Shown here: in pieces, positions 17,474 to 25,418 of the stretch | Position numbering within the stretch: position 1 is the first letter of the stretch | How the letters are laid out: each line of letters begins with the position of its first letter | Origin: an uncultured Blautia sp. | GTDB lineage: Bacteria > Bacillota > Clostridia > Lachnospirales > Lachnospiraceae | Reading direction: 5' to 3' | DNA length: 64,000 bases | NCBI GenBank assembly: GCA_937893675.1 | Contig: CALBGI010000021.1 | Location: 62,001-126,000 of the forward strand | The notes under the pieces: generated by a model | The model's input: only the letters and a program-made list of their open reading frames with translations | What the model was told of the DNA's origin: nothing | Databases searched by the model: none | Program-made: the position numbers and the translations under genes

Positions 17474-17538
17474 CGGAACAGGGGCATAAATCCAACAAAG
17501 ATGTGAGAGAAAAATTGTATAAAAAGACATTGGGAATC

Positions 17539-17567
17539 AGCGGTTGTTTTCGGGCAGCCGCTTTTTT
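17539..17567 (+). terminator. Terminator upstream of the holin gene
   Basis: AGCGGTTG pairs with CAGCCGCT across a TTTTCGGG loop (one G-U), followed by six T. No rightward protein gene ends just before it. It could end late transcripts from the tail genes, or a short RNA antisense to the toxin leader. Confidence 0.68.
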
Positions 17568-17599
17568 CATACAAAAAATCATTTTAAGGAGGTTTCGCT

Positions 17600-18019
17600 A
17601 TGAAGGAATTTTGGAACACGATCCAGCTTATTTTCACTGCCACCGGAGGGTGGCTCGGCTACTTCTTGGGTGGCTGTGACGGCCTGCTGTATGCGCTCAT
17701 CGCATTTGTCGTGGTGGACTATGTCACGGGCGTGATGTGCGCGGTGGCGGATAAGAAGCTGTCCAGTGAGGTGGGATTCAAGGGTATCTGCCGGAAGGTG
17801 CTGATCTTCCTGCTGGTGGGGATTGCCAACATCCTCGATGTGCAGGTCATCGGGACGGGGAGCGTGCTGCGTACTGCAGTGATCTTTTTCTATATCTCCA
17901 ATGAGGGCGTGAGCCTGCTGGAGAATGCGGCGCATCTGGGGCTGCCCATCCCGGAGAAGATGAAGGCGGTGCTGGAGCAGCTCCATGACCGGGCAGAGAA
18001 TGAAAAGGGGGATGAGTGA
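17600..18019 (+). CDS. Phage holin (holin 4 / toxin-secretion holin family)
   Basis: The 139-residue membrane protein makes the lysis pore. It has three to four hydrophobic segments and the family signature ALIAFVVVDYVTGVMCAVADKKL with a later NEGVSLLENAAHLGLPIPEKM, both diagnostic of the holin_4 (Cph1/TcdE) family. AAGGAGG precedes the ATG. It sits two bases before the amidase start region, forming the standard lysis pair. Confidence 0.94.
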   Translation: MKEFWNTIQLIFTATGGWLGYFLGGCDGLLYALIAFVVVDYVTGVMCAVADKKLSSEVGFKGICRKVLIFLLVGIANILDVQVIGTGSVLRTAVIFFYISNEGVSLLENAAHLGLPIPEKMKAVLEQLHDRAENEKGDE

Positions 18020-18021
18020 TC

Positions 18022-19488
18022 ATGAAACTGGTGCAGTCATTCCTGACGAAAAATCCCTGCTATACGGCGGGGAGGAAAATCACGGTAAAGGGGCTGATGC
18101 TCCATTCCGTGGGATGCCCGCAGCCACGGGCATCTGTATTTATCAGCAATTGGAACAGGGCGGACTTTACAAGCGCCTGCGTGCATGGCTTCATTGACGG
18201 AAACGATGGCACGGCGTACCAGACGCTTCCGTGGGAACACCGTGGGTGGCACTGCGGGGGAGGGGCGAATAATACCCATATCGGCATAGAGATGTGCGAG
18301 CCTTCCTGTATCCGGTATATGGGAGGGGCATCCTTTACCTGTACAGACACTGCGGCGGCGAAGGCTGTGGCAAAGAGAACGTATGAAACGGCGGTGGAGC
18401 TGTTTGCAATGCTCTGCAAAAAGTTCGGTCTTGATCCGCTGGCGGACGGAGTAATCATTTCCCATAAGGAAGGACATAGCCGGGGCGTTGCGAGCAACCA
18501 CGGAGATCCGGAGCATTTATGGACGCAGCTTGGCATGGGATATACGATGGATGGATTCCGTAGGGCGGTCAAGGCGGCGATGGGCGGCGCAGATGCGCCT
18601 TCGGGCATTCAGGCTTCTGCATTTGCAAATCTTTCTGAAAAGGAAGTGATTGCAAAGGCGGGAGCCTTATTTACTGCAGACATGGAGCAGTGCGGCATCC
18701 TTGCCAGCGTGTCTTTCGCACAGTTCATTCTGGAGTCTGGCTACGGAAAGAGCGAGCTGGCGCAGAAGGCAAATAATGTCTTCGGCATGAAGAAATCCCT
18801 TTCCGGCAACACATGGGGAGGCTCGGCGTGGGACGGTGTTTCCGTTTACACAAAGCAAACGCAGGAATATGAGAACGGCGCTTATGTGACGGTGACAGCG
18901 GATTTCCGTAAATACCCGTCCGTGGAGAAATCCATTGCAGATCATTCCGCATATCTGCTTGGGGCGAAGAATGGAAACAGGCTTCGGTATGACGGACTGA
19001 AAGGCTGCACAGATTACAGGAAGGCGGCGCAGATCATCAAGGACGGCGGGTATACCACTGCGCCGGATTATGTGGAGAAACTCTTCTCCATCATTGAACG
19101 CTGGAATCTGACGCAGTATGATACGGAGGGGGAAGAAGTCTGGTACCGTGTCAGAAAGACATGGGCTGATAAGGCTTCGCAGAAAGGCGCATTCCACAGC
19201 TTGGAAAATGCGAAACAGTGTACCGATGCCAATACAGGATATTTTGTATTTGATGAGAATGGGACAGCCATTTACCCGGAAAAGACATCAAAAGTTCCTT
19301 ATATGGTAAGGGTTAAGATTTCAGACCTCAATATCCGTAAAGGGCCGGGGACGGATCATGCCCGTGTGAAATATATCCCTGTCGGCGTTTACACCATTGT
19401 GGAGGAAGCAGACGGGAAAGGCGCTTCCAAATGGGGAAGGTTGAAAAGCGGAATCGGCTGGATTTCGCTTGATCATGTAGTTCGATGA
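18022..19488 (+). CDS. Endolysin: amidase, glucosaminidase and SH3 domains
   Basis: The 488-residue lysin has three parts. Residues about 15-180 are an N-acetylmuramoyl-L-alanine amidase (Amidase_2) domain with zinc-site candidates His28 (MLHSVG) and the later ISHKEGHSRGVASNHGDPEH block. Residues about 205-360 are a glucosaminidase domain (FAQFILESGYGKSELAQKAN, NVFGMK). Residues about 425-488 form a bacterial SH3 domain (ISDLNIRKGPGTDHARVKYI). Two cutting domains in one lysin are common in clostridial phages. ATG 18022 is preceded by AAGGGGG. Confidence 0.94.
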   Translation: MKLVQSFLTKNPCYTAGRKITVKGLMLHSVGCPQPRASVFISNWNRADFTSACVHGFIDGNDGTAYQTLPWEHRGWHCGGGANNTHIGIEMCEPSCIRYMGGASFTCTDTAAAKAVAKRTYETAVELFAMLCKKFGLDPLADGVIISHKEGHSRGVASNHGDPEHLWTQLGMGYTMDGFRRAVKAAMGGADAPSGIQASAFANLSEKEVIAKAGALFTADMEQCGILASVSFAQFILESGYGKSELAQKANNVFGMKKSLSGNTWGGSAWDGVSVYTKQTQEYENGAYVTVTADFRKYPSVEKSIADHSAYLLGAKNGNRLRYDGLKGCTDYRKAAQIIKDGGYTTAPDYVEKLFSIIERWNLTQYDTEGEEVWYRVRKTWADKASQKGAFHSLENAKQCTDANTGYFVFDENGTAIYPEKTSKVPYMVRVKISDLNIRKGPGTDHARVKYIPVGVYTIVEEADGKGASKWGRLKSGIGWISLDHVVR

Positions 19489-19497
19489 TAAGCGGTC

Positions 19498-19532
19498 AGG
19501 CTGGCGGTTTTTGGGACTGTCAGCCTTTCTTT
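19498..19532 (+). terminator. Late operon terminator after the endolysin
   Basis: AGGCTG (19498-19503) pairs with CAGCCT (19521-19526), followed by TTCTTTTTT. It separates the lysis genes from the recombinase genes. Confidence 0.7.
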
Positions 19533-19581
19533 TTTCTGCTTTTTGCCAAGTAAAGAAAGATGAAAGGTGCGGCAGAAAAGA

Positions 19582-19613
19582 CTTGCTATTCTTGGCGTTT
19601 AGAGTGATAGATA
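19582..19613 (+). repeat. Right copy of the inverted repeat; probable recombinase promoter region
   Basis: Mirror of 17442-17473, sharing CGTTTAGAGTGAT and the CTTGCTATT start. It lies 30 bp before the GTG start of the first recombinase. The same element before two genes that point away from each other fits a shared promoter/operator better than an accident. Confidence 0.65.
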
Positions 19614-19643
19614 GACACAACAAAAACGGAAGGAGGAAAGGCT

Positions 19644-21149
19644 GTGAAAATAGAAATAAGAGAAGGACGGCAGGAGCAGGAGAAAAAATTAAGAGTATGC
19701 GCATACTGCAGAGTATCCACGGATGCGGATGAGCAGGAAAATTCGTTGGAAAACCAGATACAGCATTATGAGAAAGTCATCAAGGCCAATCCCGATTACG
19801 AGTATGTTGGCGTTTACAGTGACTTTGCCATATCGGGATTTAAGGATAAGCGTCCCGGATTCCAGTCCATGCTTGCTGACGCAAAAGCAGGGAAAATAGA
19901 TCTGATCTTAACAAAATCGGTATCAAGGTTTGCAAGGAACACCGCTATCGTTCTGGAGGCTACGAGGGAGTTGAAGGAGCGTAATATCGGTGTTTTTTTT
20001 GAACTGCAGAATATCAATACCCTTTCTGGGGAAGGGGAGCTTATGCTGACCATCCTTGCGGCTTTCGCACAGGCAGAAAGTGAAAGCGGGAGCGAAGGGG
20101 CAAAGATGGTGTATCGCAGGAAATATGAGCAGGGGATTCCGGTGCAGTATCTGGAACGCTCCTTCGGCTATACCAAAGACAGCGAGGGCAATTTCGTGCC
20201 GGATGAGAAGGAGATGGTATGGGTAAAGAAAATGTTCCAGATGGCGGCGGAGGGCTATACTCCGGCTGCAATCAAACGGTTTTTGAATGAAAACGGTGTC
20301 TTGACGGTCGGTGGTGCAAAATGGGTGGATTCTACAGTCATACGCATTTTGGAAAGCGAAATTTATAAAGGCGATTACATCATGCACAAGCATTATGTGA
20401 ATGCGGAACGGAAACTGGTACGAAACCGTGGAGAGGTCGATGCGTGGTATATCCAAGATGACCATAAGCCGATTGTCTCGGAATCGCTGTGGCAGAGGGC
20501 GCAGGATGCGATTGGAAAGAAGAGGGAGTATCTTGCCACTGGATCGGTCATTGAAGATTTCACAGAAGAAAATTATCCTTATATGAACAAGATTTTCTGT
20601 GCCAAATGCGGGCATCCGCTGCAGAAGCGAATTTACAGCAAGGGAAACAGGCTGAATTGGGGATGCACAGGAACAAAGCGGTTTGGAAAAAATTTCTGTG
20701 AGGGCGTCAATATCCCGGATGGGGTGCTGCGGGATGCGTGGAGATTCGAGGAAAATATGTATATCGGGGAAAAGCCAACCGATAAGGGCATAAAGGAATT
20801 TACCTATCTGAAGGAGTCTTCTTGGAAACGGAGACATAAGAAAAAAGTGCCGGGGAAGGTGGTGCCAGACAATACCGAAGAAAACTATCCATACAAAAAT
20901 CATATATTCTGCAGATTATGCGGAAGCAGATTGGTAAGGCACTATAATCCAAAGAACAAAAAAGTGTTCTGGATTTGCAACCGGAGCAAACGGAAAGGAA
21001 AAAAATCCTGCACAGGCGTGAGGGTGCCGGATTCGGTAATCCGGTCATGGGGTAACATTGGAAATGATATTTATATCGAAGGGAAGGTAGACAGGAATGG
21101 CAAGAAGCGTTACAGTTATTCCGGCACGAAGCCGACAGAAAGCGAATAA
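19644..21149 (+). CDS. Large serine recombinase 1, with duplicated zinc ribbon
   Basis: The 501-residue protein has a resolvase catalytic domain with nucleophile Ser25 (CAYCRVSTD), the LTKSVSRFARN block, a recombinase DNA-binding domain, then two successive zinc ribbons (CAKCGHPL and CRLCGSRL, each with a later Cys pair). Two ribbons are more than usual. The linker after the catalytic domain reads AESESGSEGAKM, where relatives have SRSISENVKW-type sequence. GTG 19644 has GGAGGAAAGG upstream. It overlaps recombinase 2 by 53 bases, suggesting the two work as a pair. Confidence 0.92.
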   Translation: MKIEIREGRQEQEKKLRVCAYCRVSTDADEQENSLENQIQHYEKVIKANPDYEYVGVYSDFAISGFKDKRPGFQSMLADAKAGKIDLILTKSVSRFARNTAIVLEATRELKERNIGVFFELQNINTLSGEGELMLTILAAFAQAESESGSEGAKMVYRRKYEQGIPVQYLERSFGYTKDSEGNFVPDEKEMVWVKKMFQMAAEGYTPAAIKRFLNENGVLTVGGAKWVDSTVIRILESEIYKGDYIMHKHYVNAERKLVRNRGEVDAWYIQDDHKPIVSESLWQRAQDAIGKKREYLATGSVIEDFTEENYPYMNKIFCAKCGHPLQKRIYSKGNRLNWGCTGTKRFGKNFCEGVNIPDGVLRDAWRFEENMYIGEKPTDKGIKEFTYLKESSWKRRHKKKVPGKVVPDNTEENYPYKNHIFCRLCGSRLVRHYNPKNKKVFWICNRSKRKGKKSCTGVRVPDSVIRSWGNIGNDIYIEGKVDRNGKKRYSYSGTKPTESE

Positions 21150-22488
21150 AAATGTTCCGCAGGAGAAAAAACTGAGGGTGGCTGCATACTGCCGGGTATC
21201 AACCGATCAGGAAGACCAGCTTCACAGTTTTGAGGCACAGGTGGAATATTATACAAAGTATATCAACGAACACGCCAATTATGAGATGGCTGGCATATAC
21301 GCCGATGAAGGTATCTCCGGCACCAATACGAAGAAAAGACAGCAGTTTAGGAAAATGATTGCAGACTGCGAAGCGGGGAAAATTGACCTCGTCATTACAA
21401 AGTCGATCAGCCGATTTGCAAGAAATACGCAGGACTGCCTGATGTATTCGAGAAAACTGAAAAATTTAAATATTGGCATTATTTTTGAGAAAGAGCATAT
21501 TAATACGCTGGATTCCACAGGGGAGCTTCTGTTTACCATTCTCAGTTCTCTTGCGCAGGATGAGTCTAGGAATATTTCGGAAAACTGCAAATGGGGAATC
21601 CGCACTAAGTTCAAGAACGGTGAGCTTCATCTGAATACCTATAAATTCTTGGGATATGACAAAGACGAGAATGGGAAGCTGGTAATTAACGATGAACAGG
21701 CAGCCACGGTCAGGCGGATTTATAACGAATTTCTGTGGGGGATGAATCCGGCGCAGATTGCGAAGGGATTGGAAGAAGAAAAAGTGCCGGGTTGTTTGGG
21801 GCAGACGAGGTGGTATCCTTCCACGGTGGTCGGTATCTTAAAGCAGGAAAAGCATATGGGGGATGCCCTTCTCCAGAAAACATATACAGCGGATTTCCTT
21901 ACGAAACGGCAGGTAAAAAACAATGGCGAGATTACGCAGGTTTATGTAAAAGACAGCCATGAGGGAATCATTGATAAGGAAACATGGAATGCGGTGCAGG
22001 AAGAGTTTGAACGGCGGGAGAAGTTCTTGGCGGCGCATGGAATCGACCGTTACAGTTACGGTGCAGAGTGCATCCCGTTTTCTTCAAGGGCATTTTGCGG
22101 AGAATGCGGCTGCTTATACACGCGGCATTCTTGGAAAACCAGAGGGGTGGTGCAGTGGCAATGCAAAAACCACCGCAAAGATGGAAAAGTGAACTGCAAA
22201 AATGCTTATGTCGATAACGCAGATTTGGAAAGAGGTTTTATTAAAGCGTTCAATAAACTGTGTAAGAACAGGGAGAAATATGTTGCCAGATGGATGGAGC
22301 AGGCCGAGAACGGCTCCTCGCTTGAAAAAATACGGGCAGGGCAGATGATGGAGATAACAGAGAAAGAGCCATTAAAGAAATTTGTCCCTGAAATGGCACA
22401 GCTTGTCATCCAAGAGATAACCATCTTAGGGGCAAAAAAATATGAATTCGTTTTTATGGAAGGAAGCAAGGTCAAGGTTTCCGTCTGA
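21097..22488 (+). CDS. Large serine recombinase 2
   Basis: The 463-residue protein has nucleophile Ser35 (VAAYCRVSTD), the ITKSISRFARNTQDCLMYSR helix, DESRNISENCKWGIRTKF and a single zinc ribbon starting CGECGCLY. It is a complete member of the recombinase family that performs strand exchange through a covalent Ser-DNA link. The start lies 53 bases inside recombinase 1, so translation is likely coupled. It ends four bases before a convergent operon. Either or both could be the integrase of this prophage. Confidence 0.94.
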   Translation: MARSVTVIPARSRQKANKNVPQEKKLRVAAYCRVSTDQEDQLHSFEAQVEYYTKYINEHANYEMAGIYADEGISGTNTKKRQQFRKMIADCEAGKIDLVITKSISRFARNTQDCLMYSRKLKNLNIGIIFEKEHINTLDSTGELLFTILSSLAQDESRNISENCKWGIRTKFKNGELHLNTYKFLGYDKDENGKLVINDEQAATVRRIYNEFLWGMNPAQIAKGLEEEKVPGCLGQTRWYPSTVVGILKQEKHMGDALLQKTYTADFLTKRQVKNNGEITQVYVKDSHEGIIDKETWNAVQEEFERREKFLAAHGIDRYSYGAECIPFSSRAFCGECGCLYTRHSWKTRGVVQWQCKNHRKDGKVNCKNAYVDNADLERGFIKAFNKLCKNREKYVARWMEQAENGSSLEKIRAGQMMEITEKEPLKKFVPEMAQLVIQEITILGAKKYEFVFMEGSKVKVSV

Positions 22489-22492
22489 CGGA

Positions 22493-23410
22493 TTATTCGG
22501 AAACCTCATCCTCCGTATCAAAAATATTGAGCTGTCCCATTTCTTCGGGAGCTGTTTCGGATTCCTCTTCTTCGGGGATTTCCGGCACAGCCCTTTTCCT
22601 TGCGGTTTTGTGGGTATAGAGTTTCTCCCATTTTAAAGGGCTTCGGCTTTTCTTGTTGTAATACAGGAGCATAGCTTCTGCAAATCCGAGGGAGCCGGCC
22701 CGTCTGTCTTTCGCTTCCCGGCACATCTGTTTTGTGGAGAGCCGTCCTAATTTTTCTTTAAATGTATCGTCTTTTATCTCATCGCCGTAGGCGTTCAGGA
22801 GCCGGGCAAGACCGTTCAGCATATTTGCGGAGAAGGAAAGCGTGGCGCCTTCCCAAGTCGCAACAATAAGCCGGATGACACGGTCAAGCATATGGTATCC
22901 GTATTTGTCATAGATGTTTTCCAGTGTGGCCACCGCGCAGATGCCGCCGGGAGCGGTGCTTGGGGTGATGGTAAGATCGTAGGATTCTACCAAGTCACGG
23001 ATAATGAGCTGTTTATCATTTCCAGCTTCGATATTTGCCATGAATGTTTCGTAGGGTAGCAGGGGTTTTACATATTTCATCTGATTGGCAAAAATATCCG
23101 CTTCATGTTCATAGACAAGGTCATCATAGACCATGCACCATACAGGCGTTTCCCGTGAGCCGGAAACGAGGGCGATAATTTCAATGGTGTGCTGCCCATT
23201 AAAAACATAATTGATGCCGTCCCTCCGGCTGACCTTAACCGGATTGACTTGGTACAAATCAAAGTTGGCGGCGGCTCTTTCCACATGGTGCTGGGAGAGA
23301 TTCCGCTGGTATTCCTGATTTGACAAAAGATTCTTAATGGGAATCTGTTCAAAGTGGACTTTCGGGACAAAAGCTGACAGATCAGTTTCTTCATATGTTT
23401 CATTTGCCAT
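22493..23410 (-). CDS. ParB-like nuclease-fold protein (DUF6551-like)
   Basis: The 305-residue protein has a ParB/sulfiredoxin-like N-terminal half: IPIKNLLSNQEYQRNLS, VNPVKVSRRDGINYVFNGQH and a helical region. The VFNGQHT motif corresponds to the xDGxHR signature of ParB-like domains. The second half is helical with an acidic C-terminus (EIPEEEESETAPEE). It is the last of five overlapping leftward genes and overlaps its upstream neighbour by 11 bases. No ParA is encoded, so plasmid-type partition is unlikely; a role in regulating recombination or replication is inferred. Confidence 0.75.
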   Translation of the reverse strand: MANETYEETDLSAFVPKVHFEQIPIKNLLSNQEYQRNLSQHHVERAAANFDLYQVNPVKVSRRDGINYVFNGQHTIEIIALVSGSRETPVWCMVYDDLVYEHEADIFANQMKYVKPLLPYETFMANIEAGNDKQLIIRDLVESYDLTITPSTAPGGICAVATLENIYDKYGYHMLDRVIRLIVATWEGATLSFSANMLNGLARLLNAYGDEIKDDTFKEKLGRLSTKQMCREAKDRRAGSLGFAEAMLLYYNKKSRSPLKWEKLYTHKTARKRAVPEIPEEEESETAPEEMGQLNIFDTEDEVSE

Positions 23411-24374
23411 TATAGTTTTCCTCCAATAGTTCTAATAATTTGTCGATTTTCCGGGCGAGGTTGACAAGCGGGGGTTTTAAGCTGCTCCGCGCCGCTTTGG
23501 AAGTGGAGGGAAAATCGGTAAGTTCAATGCTGCGGTTTATTATCTTAATCCAAGAAGGGACAGTATAGCCGAGACTGGACAGCTCCGCATTGGGATCATG
23601 CACGGGCATCTGTTTTATTTTCGCCTCACTGTCTTTTTTGCGCTGGCGCACTGTCCGGGAACTGGGTTGTCCTGTTGGTATGCGTTTCCATTGCAGTTCA
23701 TGGCGTAGCTGCGAATATCCGATCCTATCAATTCCGGTTTCAGTGAGAAGCTGTTTCAATCCACGGATATCTTCCCGCGGCAGTCTTGCAAGTTCAATCA
23801 TATTTTCATGGGAGACGCGCAATTCCCCGCTGAGAATCTTCAAAGCGACCTCCGCATCTAGGGAACGGATTTCATCTAAGGAACGGGCATAAACATCGTA
23901 TTTTATAATCGTGGTGGAGCAGAGGTTATGTTTTACGCCGATTTTTTCTGCAACTTCATATTTTTTCACATATTTTTGGGATACCTGCCCATATGAATTT
24001 AATTCTTGCTCAGGATGTTCTTCCATATATCTGCAGGCAGCAGTTTCCATGTCAGAACGGAACTGTCTGCCCAGAAGGTAGCGCTGATATTCCCTTGTAA
24101 GGTCATTCCGTTTAAGCTGCTGTTCACATAGATAGGAGAGCGCTTCATTCTCAGTACGGAAAGAAAGTGTATTGACTTGAAATGGCACTTCCCATTTCCG
24201 GCATATTTCGTAGCGGAGGTGTCCGTCTATAATATAATTTTCCCATACCTCGATGGGGACCGTGCATCCGTGGTCAACGATGTCCTCTGCCAGTTCATCC
24301 GTGTATGCTTCGGGGCGCGGCTGTATCAGGAAAGCAAATTCTTTATTTTCAGAGAAATTTGGAAGATCTATCAT
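23400..24374 (-). CDS. ParB N-terminal-domain protein
   Basis: The 324-residue protein shows the ParB order: AEDIVDHGCTVPIEVWENYI, then IIDGHLRYEIC (the DGHxR motif), then NEALSYLCEQQLKRNDLTRE, a typical ParB box. A KorB/Spo0J-like helix-turn-helix region follows (SQKYVKKYEVAEKIGVKHNL). It overlaps both neighbours by 4 to 11 bases. With no ParA partner it may act as a DNA-bound regulator or CTP-dependent clamp at recombination sites; this is inference. Confidence 0.82.
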   Translation of the reverse strand: MIDLPNFSENKEFAFLIQPRPEAYTDELAEDIVDHGCTVPIEVWENYIIDGHLRYEICRKWEVPFQVNTLSFRTENEALSYLCEQQLKRNDLTREYQRYLLGRQFRSDMETAACRYMEEHPEQELNSYGQVSQKYVKKYEVAEKIGVKHNLCSTTIIKYDVYARSLDEIRSLDAEVALKILSGELRVSHENMIELARLPREDIRGLKQLLTETGIDRIGYSQLRHELQWKRIPTGQPSSRTVRQRKKDSEAKIKQMPVHDPNAELSSLGYTVPSWIKIINRSIELTDFPSTSKAARSSLKPPLVNLARKIDKLLELLEENYNGK

Positions 24375-24757
24375 AACAGTACCTCATCTTTTTCGTTATC
24401 ATCAACAGGAATGCAGTCATTCATGGAAAACTGTGCGATTCCTTCTTTCGGGCTGAATTCGCCGTAAATACGGTAAGTCTGGTTATTTTCCAAGCCTTTG
24501 TTCCCTTTGCGGAGCTTCTGCAGGAAGGTAAGGCTGTATAGCTCATAATAGTACTTTGAATCTAAGGAGCAGACGCTGACACGGTGGACGGCATGGTCAG
24601 TGCGTTTGCTTTTCCTTAATGCGATCATATGCCTGTCGGGGTTGACGAGAATCTGTATGTATTCCGGATTGCCAAGCAGATGTAAGGTGCCTTTATGGAT
24701 TCGGATACGGTTTTTCTTGAGGTCGATACAGAGCGTTGGCTGTAACGGATTATTCAT
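24371..24757 (-). CDS. Stand-alone homologue of the recombinase 3 C-terminal domain (short)
   Basis: The 128-residue protein starts at the ATG at 24757, overlapping the stop of the upstream gene. Its core NPEYIQILVNPDRHMIALRK parallels TDYVQILVNSEEKKLAVRP of the preceding gene and SPYVELLVHPEKLIFAVRS of recombinase 3, and QTYRIYGEF parallels their YKLLGK / YRIIGV segments. It looks like a trimmed copy of that domain without the catalytic part. Function unknown; the operon suggests it assists or restrains the recombinase. Confidence 0.72.
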   Translation of the reverse strand: MNNPLQPTLCIDLKKNRIRIHKGTLHLLGNPEYIQILVNPDRHMIALRKSKRTDHAVHRVSVCSLDSKYYYELYSLTFLQKLRKGNKGLENNQTYRIYGEFSPKEGIAQFSMNDCIPVDDNEKDEVLL

Positions 24758-25418
24758 AGGTCGGTGCCTCCTTTGTGGTTGTGGGATTTGAGGGTGCTGC
24801 AGGAGATTCATCAGAAATGCCGAATACAGCGAAACCGTCAAATATGTTAATCTGCAAGTTGTTCTGGTGTTCCTCAACGGGTACGCCAAACTGATTCTGC
24901 CATTCAGCGGGATAGGTCGGGGTGCGTGAGGATTTCATTTTCCCATCGTCTTTCAGGGTACGAATGAATATTTCCGGGGTGGTCAGGTCAAACACAAAAA
25001 GCAGCTCATTGTTGGAGCGTATGAGCTTCCCAAGCAGCTTATAGCGGTAGTGCGGATTCCAGCCCATAAGCGAGATGACTTTTCCGAAAAATATCCGACA
25101 GCTTATCTGCCGTGGCGAGCGTTTTTCCGTGGCAGAACACCAGCGCATGGCGTCCTTTTCATCTTCAAGGCACGGTCTGACTGCCAATTTCTTCTCTTCA
25201 GAATTTACGAGAATCTGCACATAGTCTGTATCCGGCAGTTTCTTGATACAGGCAGTGTTGACGGACACTTTGTTTGCATTGAATGTAAACGAAGGCTCGT
25301 AGGTGTGCGCAAAGAATTCTCCACGCACAATCTGATAGCCATCATAGCTGAAAGCGTCATCTTCAATTACTGGCATCTCCCGTTTGGAAGCGGAAGCAGT
25401 GTTTGTTTCTTCAGTCAT
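24750..25418 (-). CDS. Stand-alone homologue of the recombinase 3 C-terminal domain (long)
   Basis: The 222-residue protein lines up with residues about 393-575 of recombinase 3: YDGYQIVRGEFF with LRGYEIARSQFF, DAMRW with NAMQW, LMGWNPHYRYKLLG with LFGWKKDCKYRIIG, TPEIFI with ETEIFI, and TYPAEWQNQFG with AYPPDWVDTFG. AAGGAGG within the recombinase coding end lies 7 bp before its ATG, and the genes overlap by 8 bases. It probably arose by duplication of the domain and may join mixed complexes. The homology is seen directly; the role is inferred. Confidence 0.8.
   Translation of the reverse strand: MTEETNTASASKREMPVIEDDAFSYDGYQIVRGEFFAHTYEPSFTFNANKVSVNTACIKKLPDTDYVQILVNSEEKKLAVRPCLEDEKDAMRWCSATEKRSPRQISCRIFFGKVISLMGWNPHYRYKLLGKLIRSNNELLFVFDLTTPEIFIRTLKDDGKMKSSRTPTYPAEWQNQFGVPVEEHQNNLQINIFDGFAVFGISDESPAAPSNPTTTKEAPTYE

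Larger units (their letters stand above)
17390..17599. promoter_or_regulatory. Intergenic control region between symE-like gene and holin
   Basis: Besides the features listed separately (32-bp inverted repeat, terminator), it holds a hairpin CCGCCC-TTTGC-GGGCGG at 17410-17426 in the leader of the toxin gene. The holin ribosome site AAGGAGG is near 17586. No convincing -35/-10 pair for the holin was found. Confidence 0.5.

Noticed and set aside
22493..24374. Plasmid-type partition system
   Set aside because: There are two ParB-like proteins but no ParA and no visible parS-like repeat; the genes are coupled to a recombinase instead.
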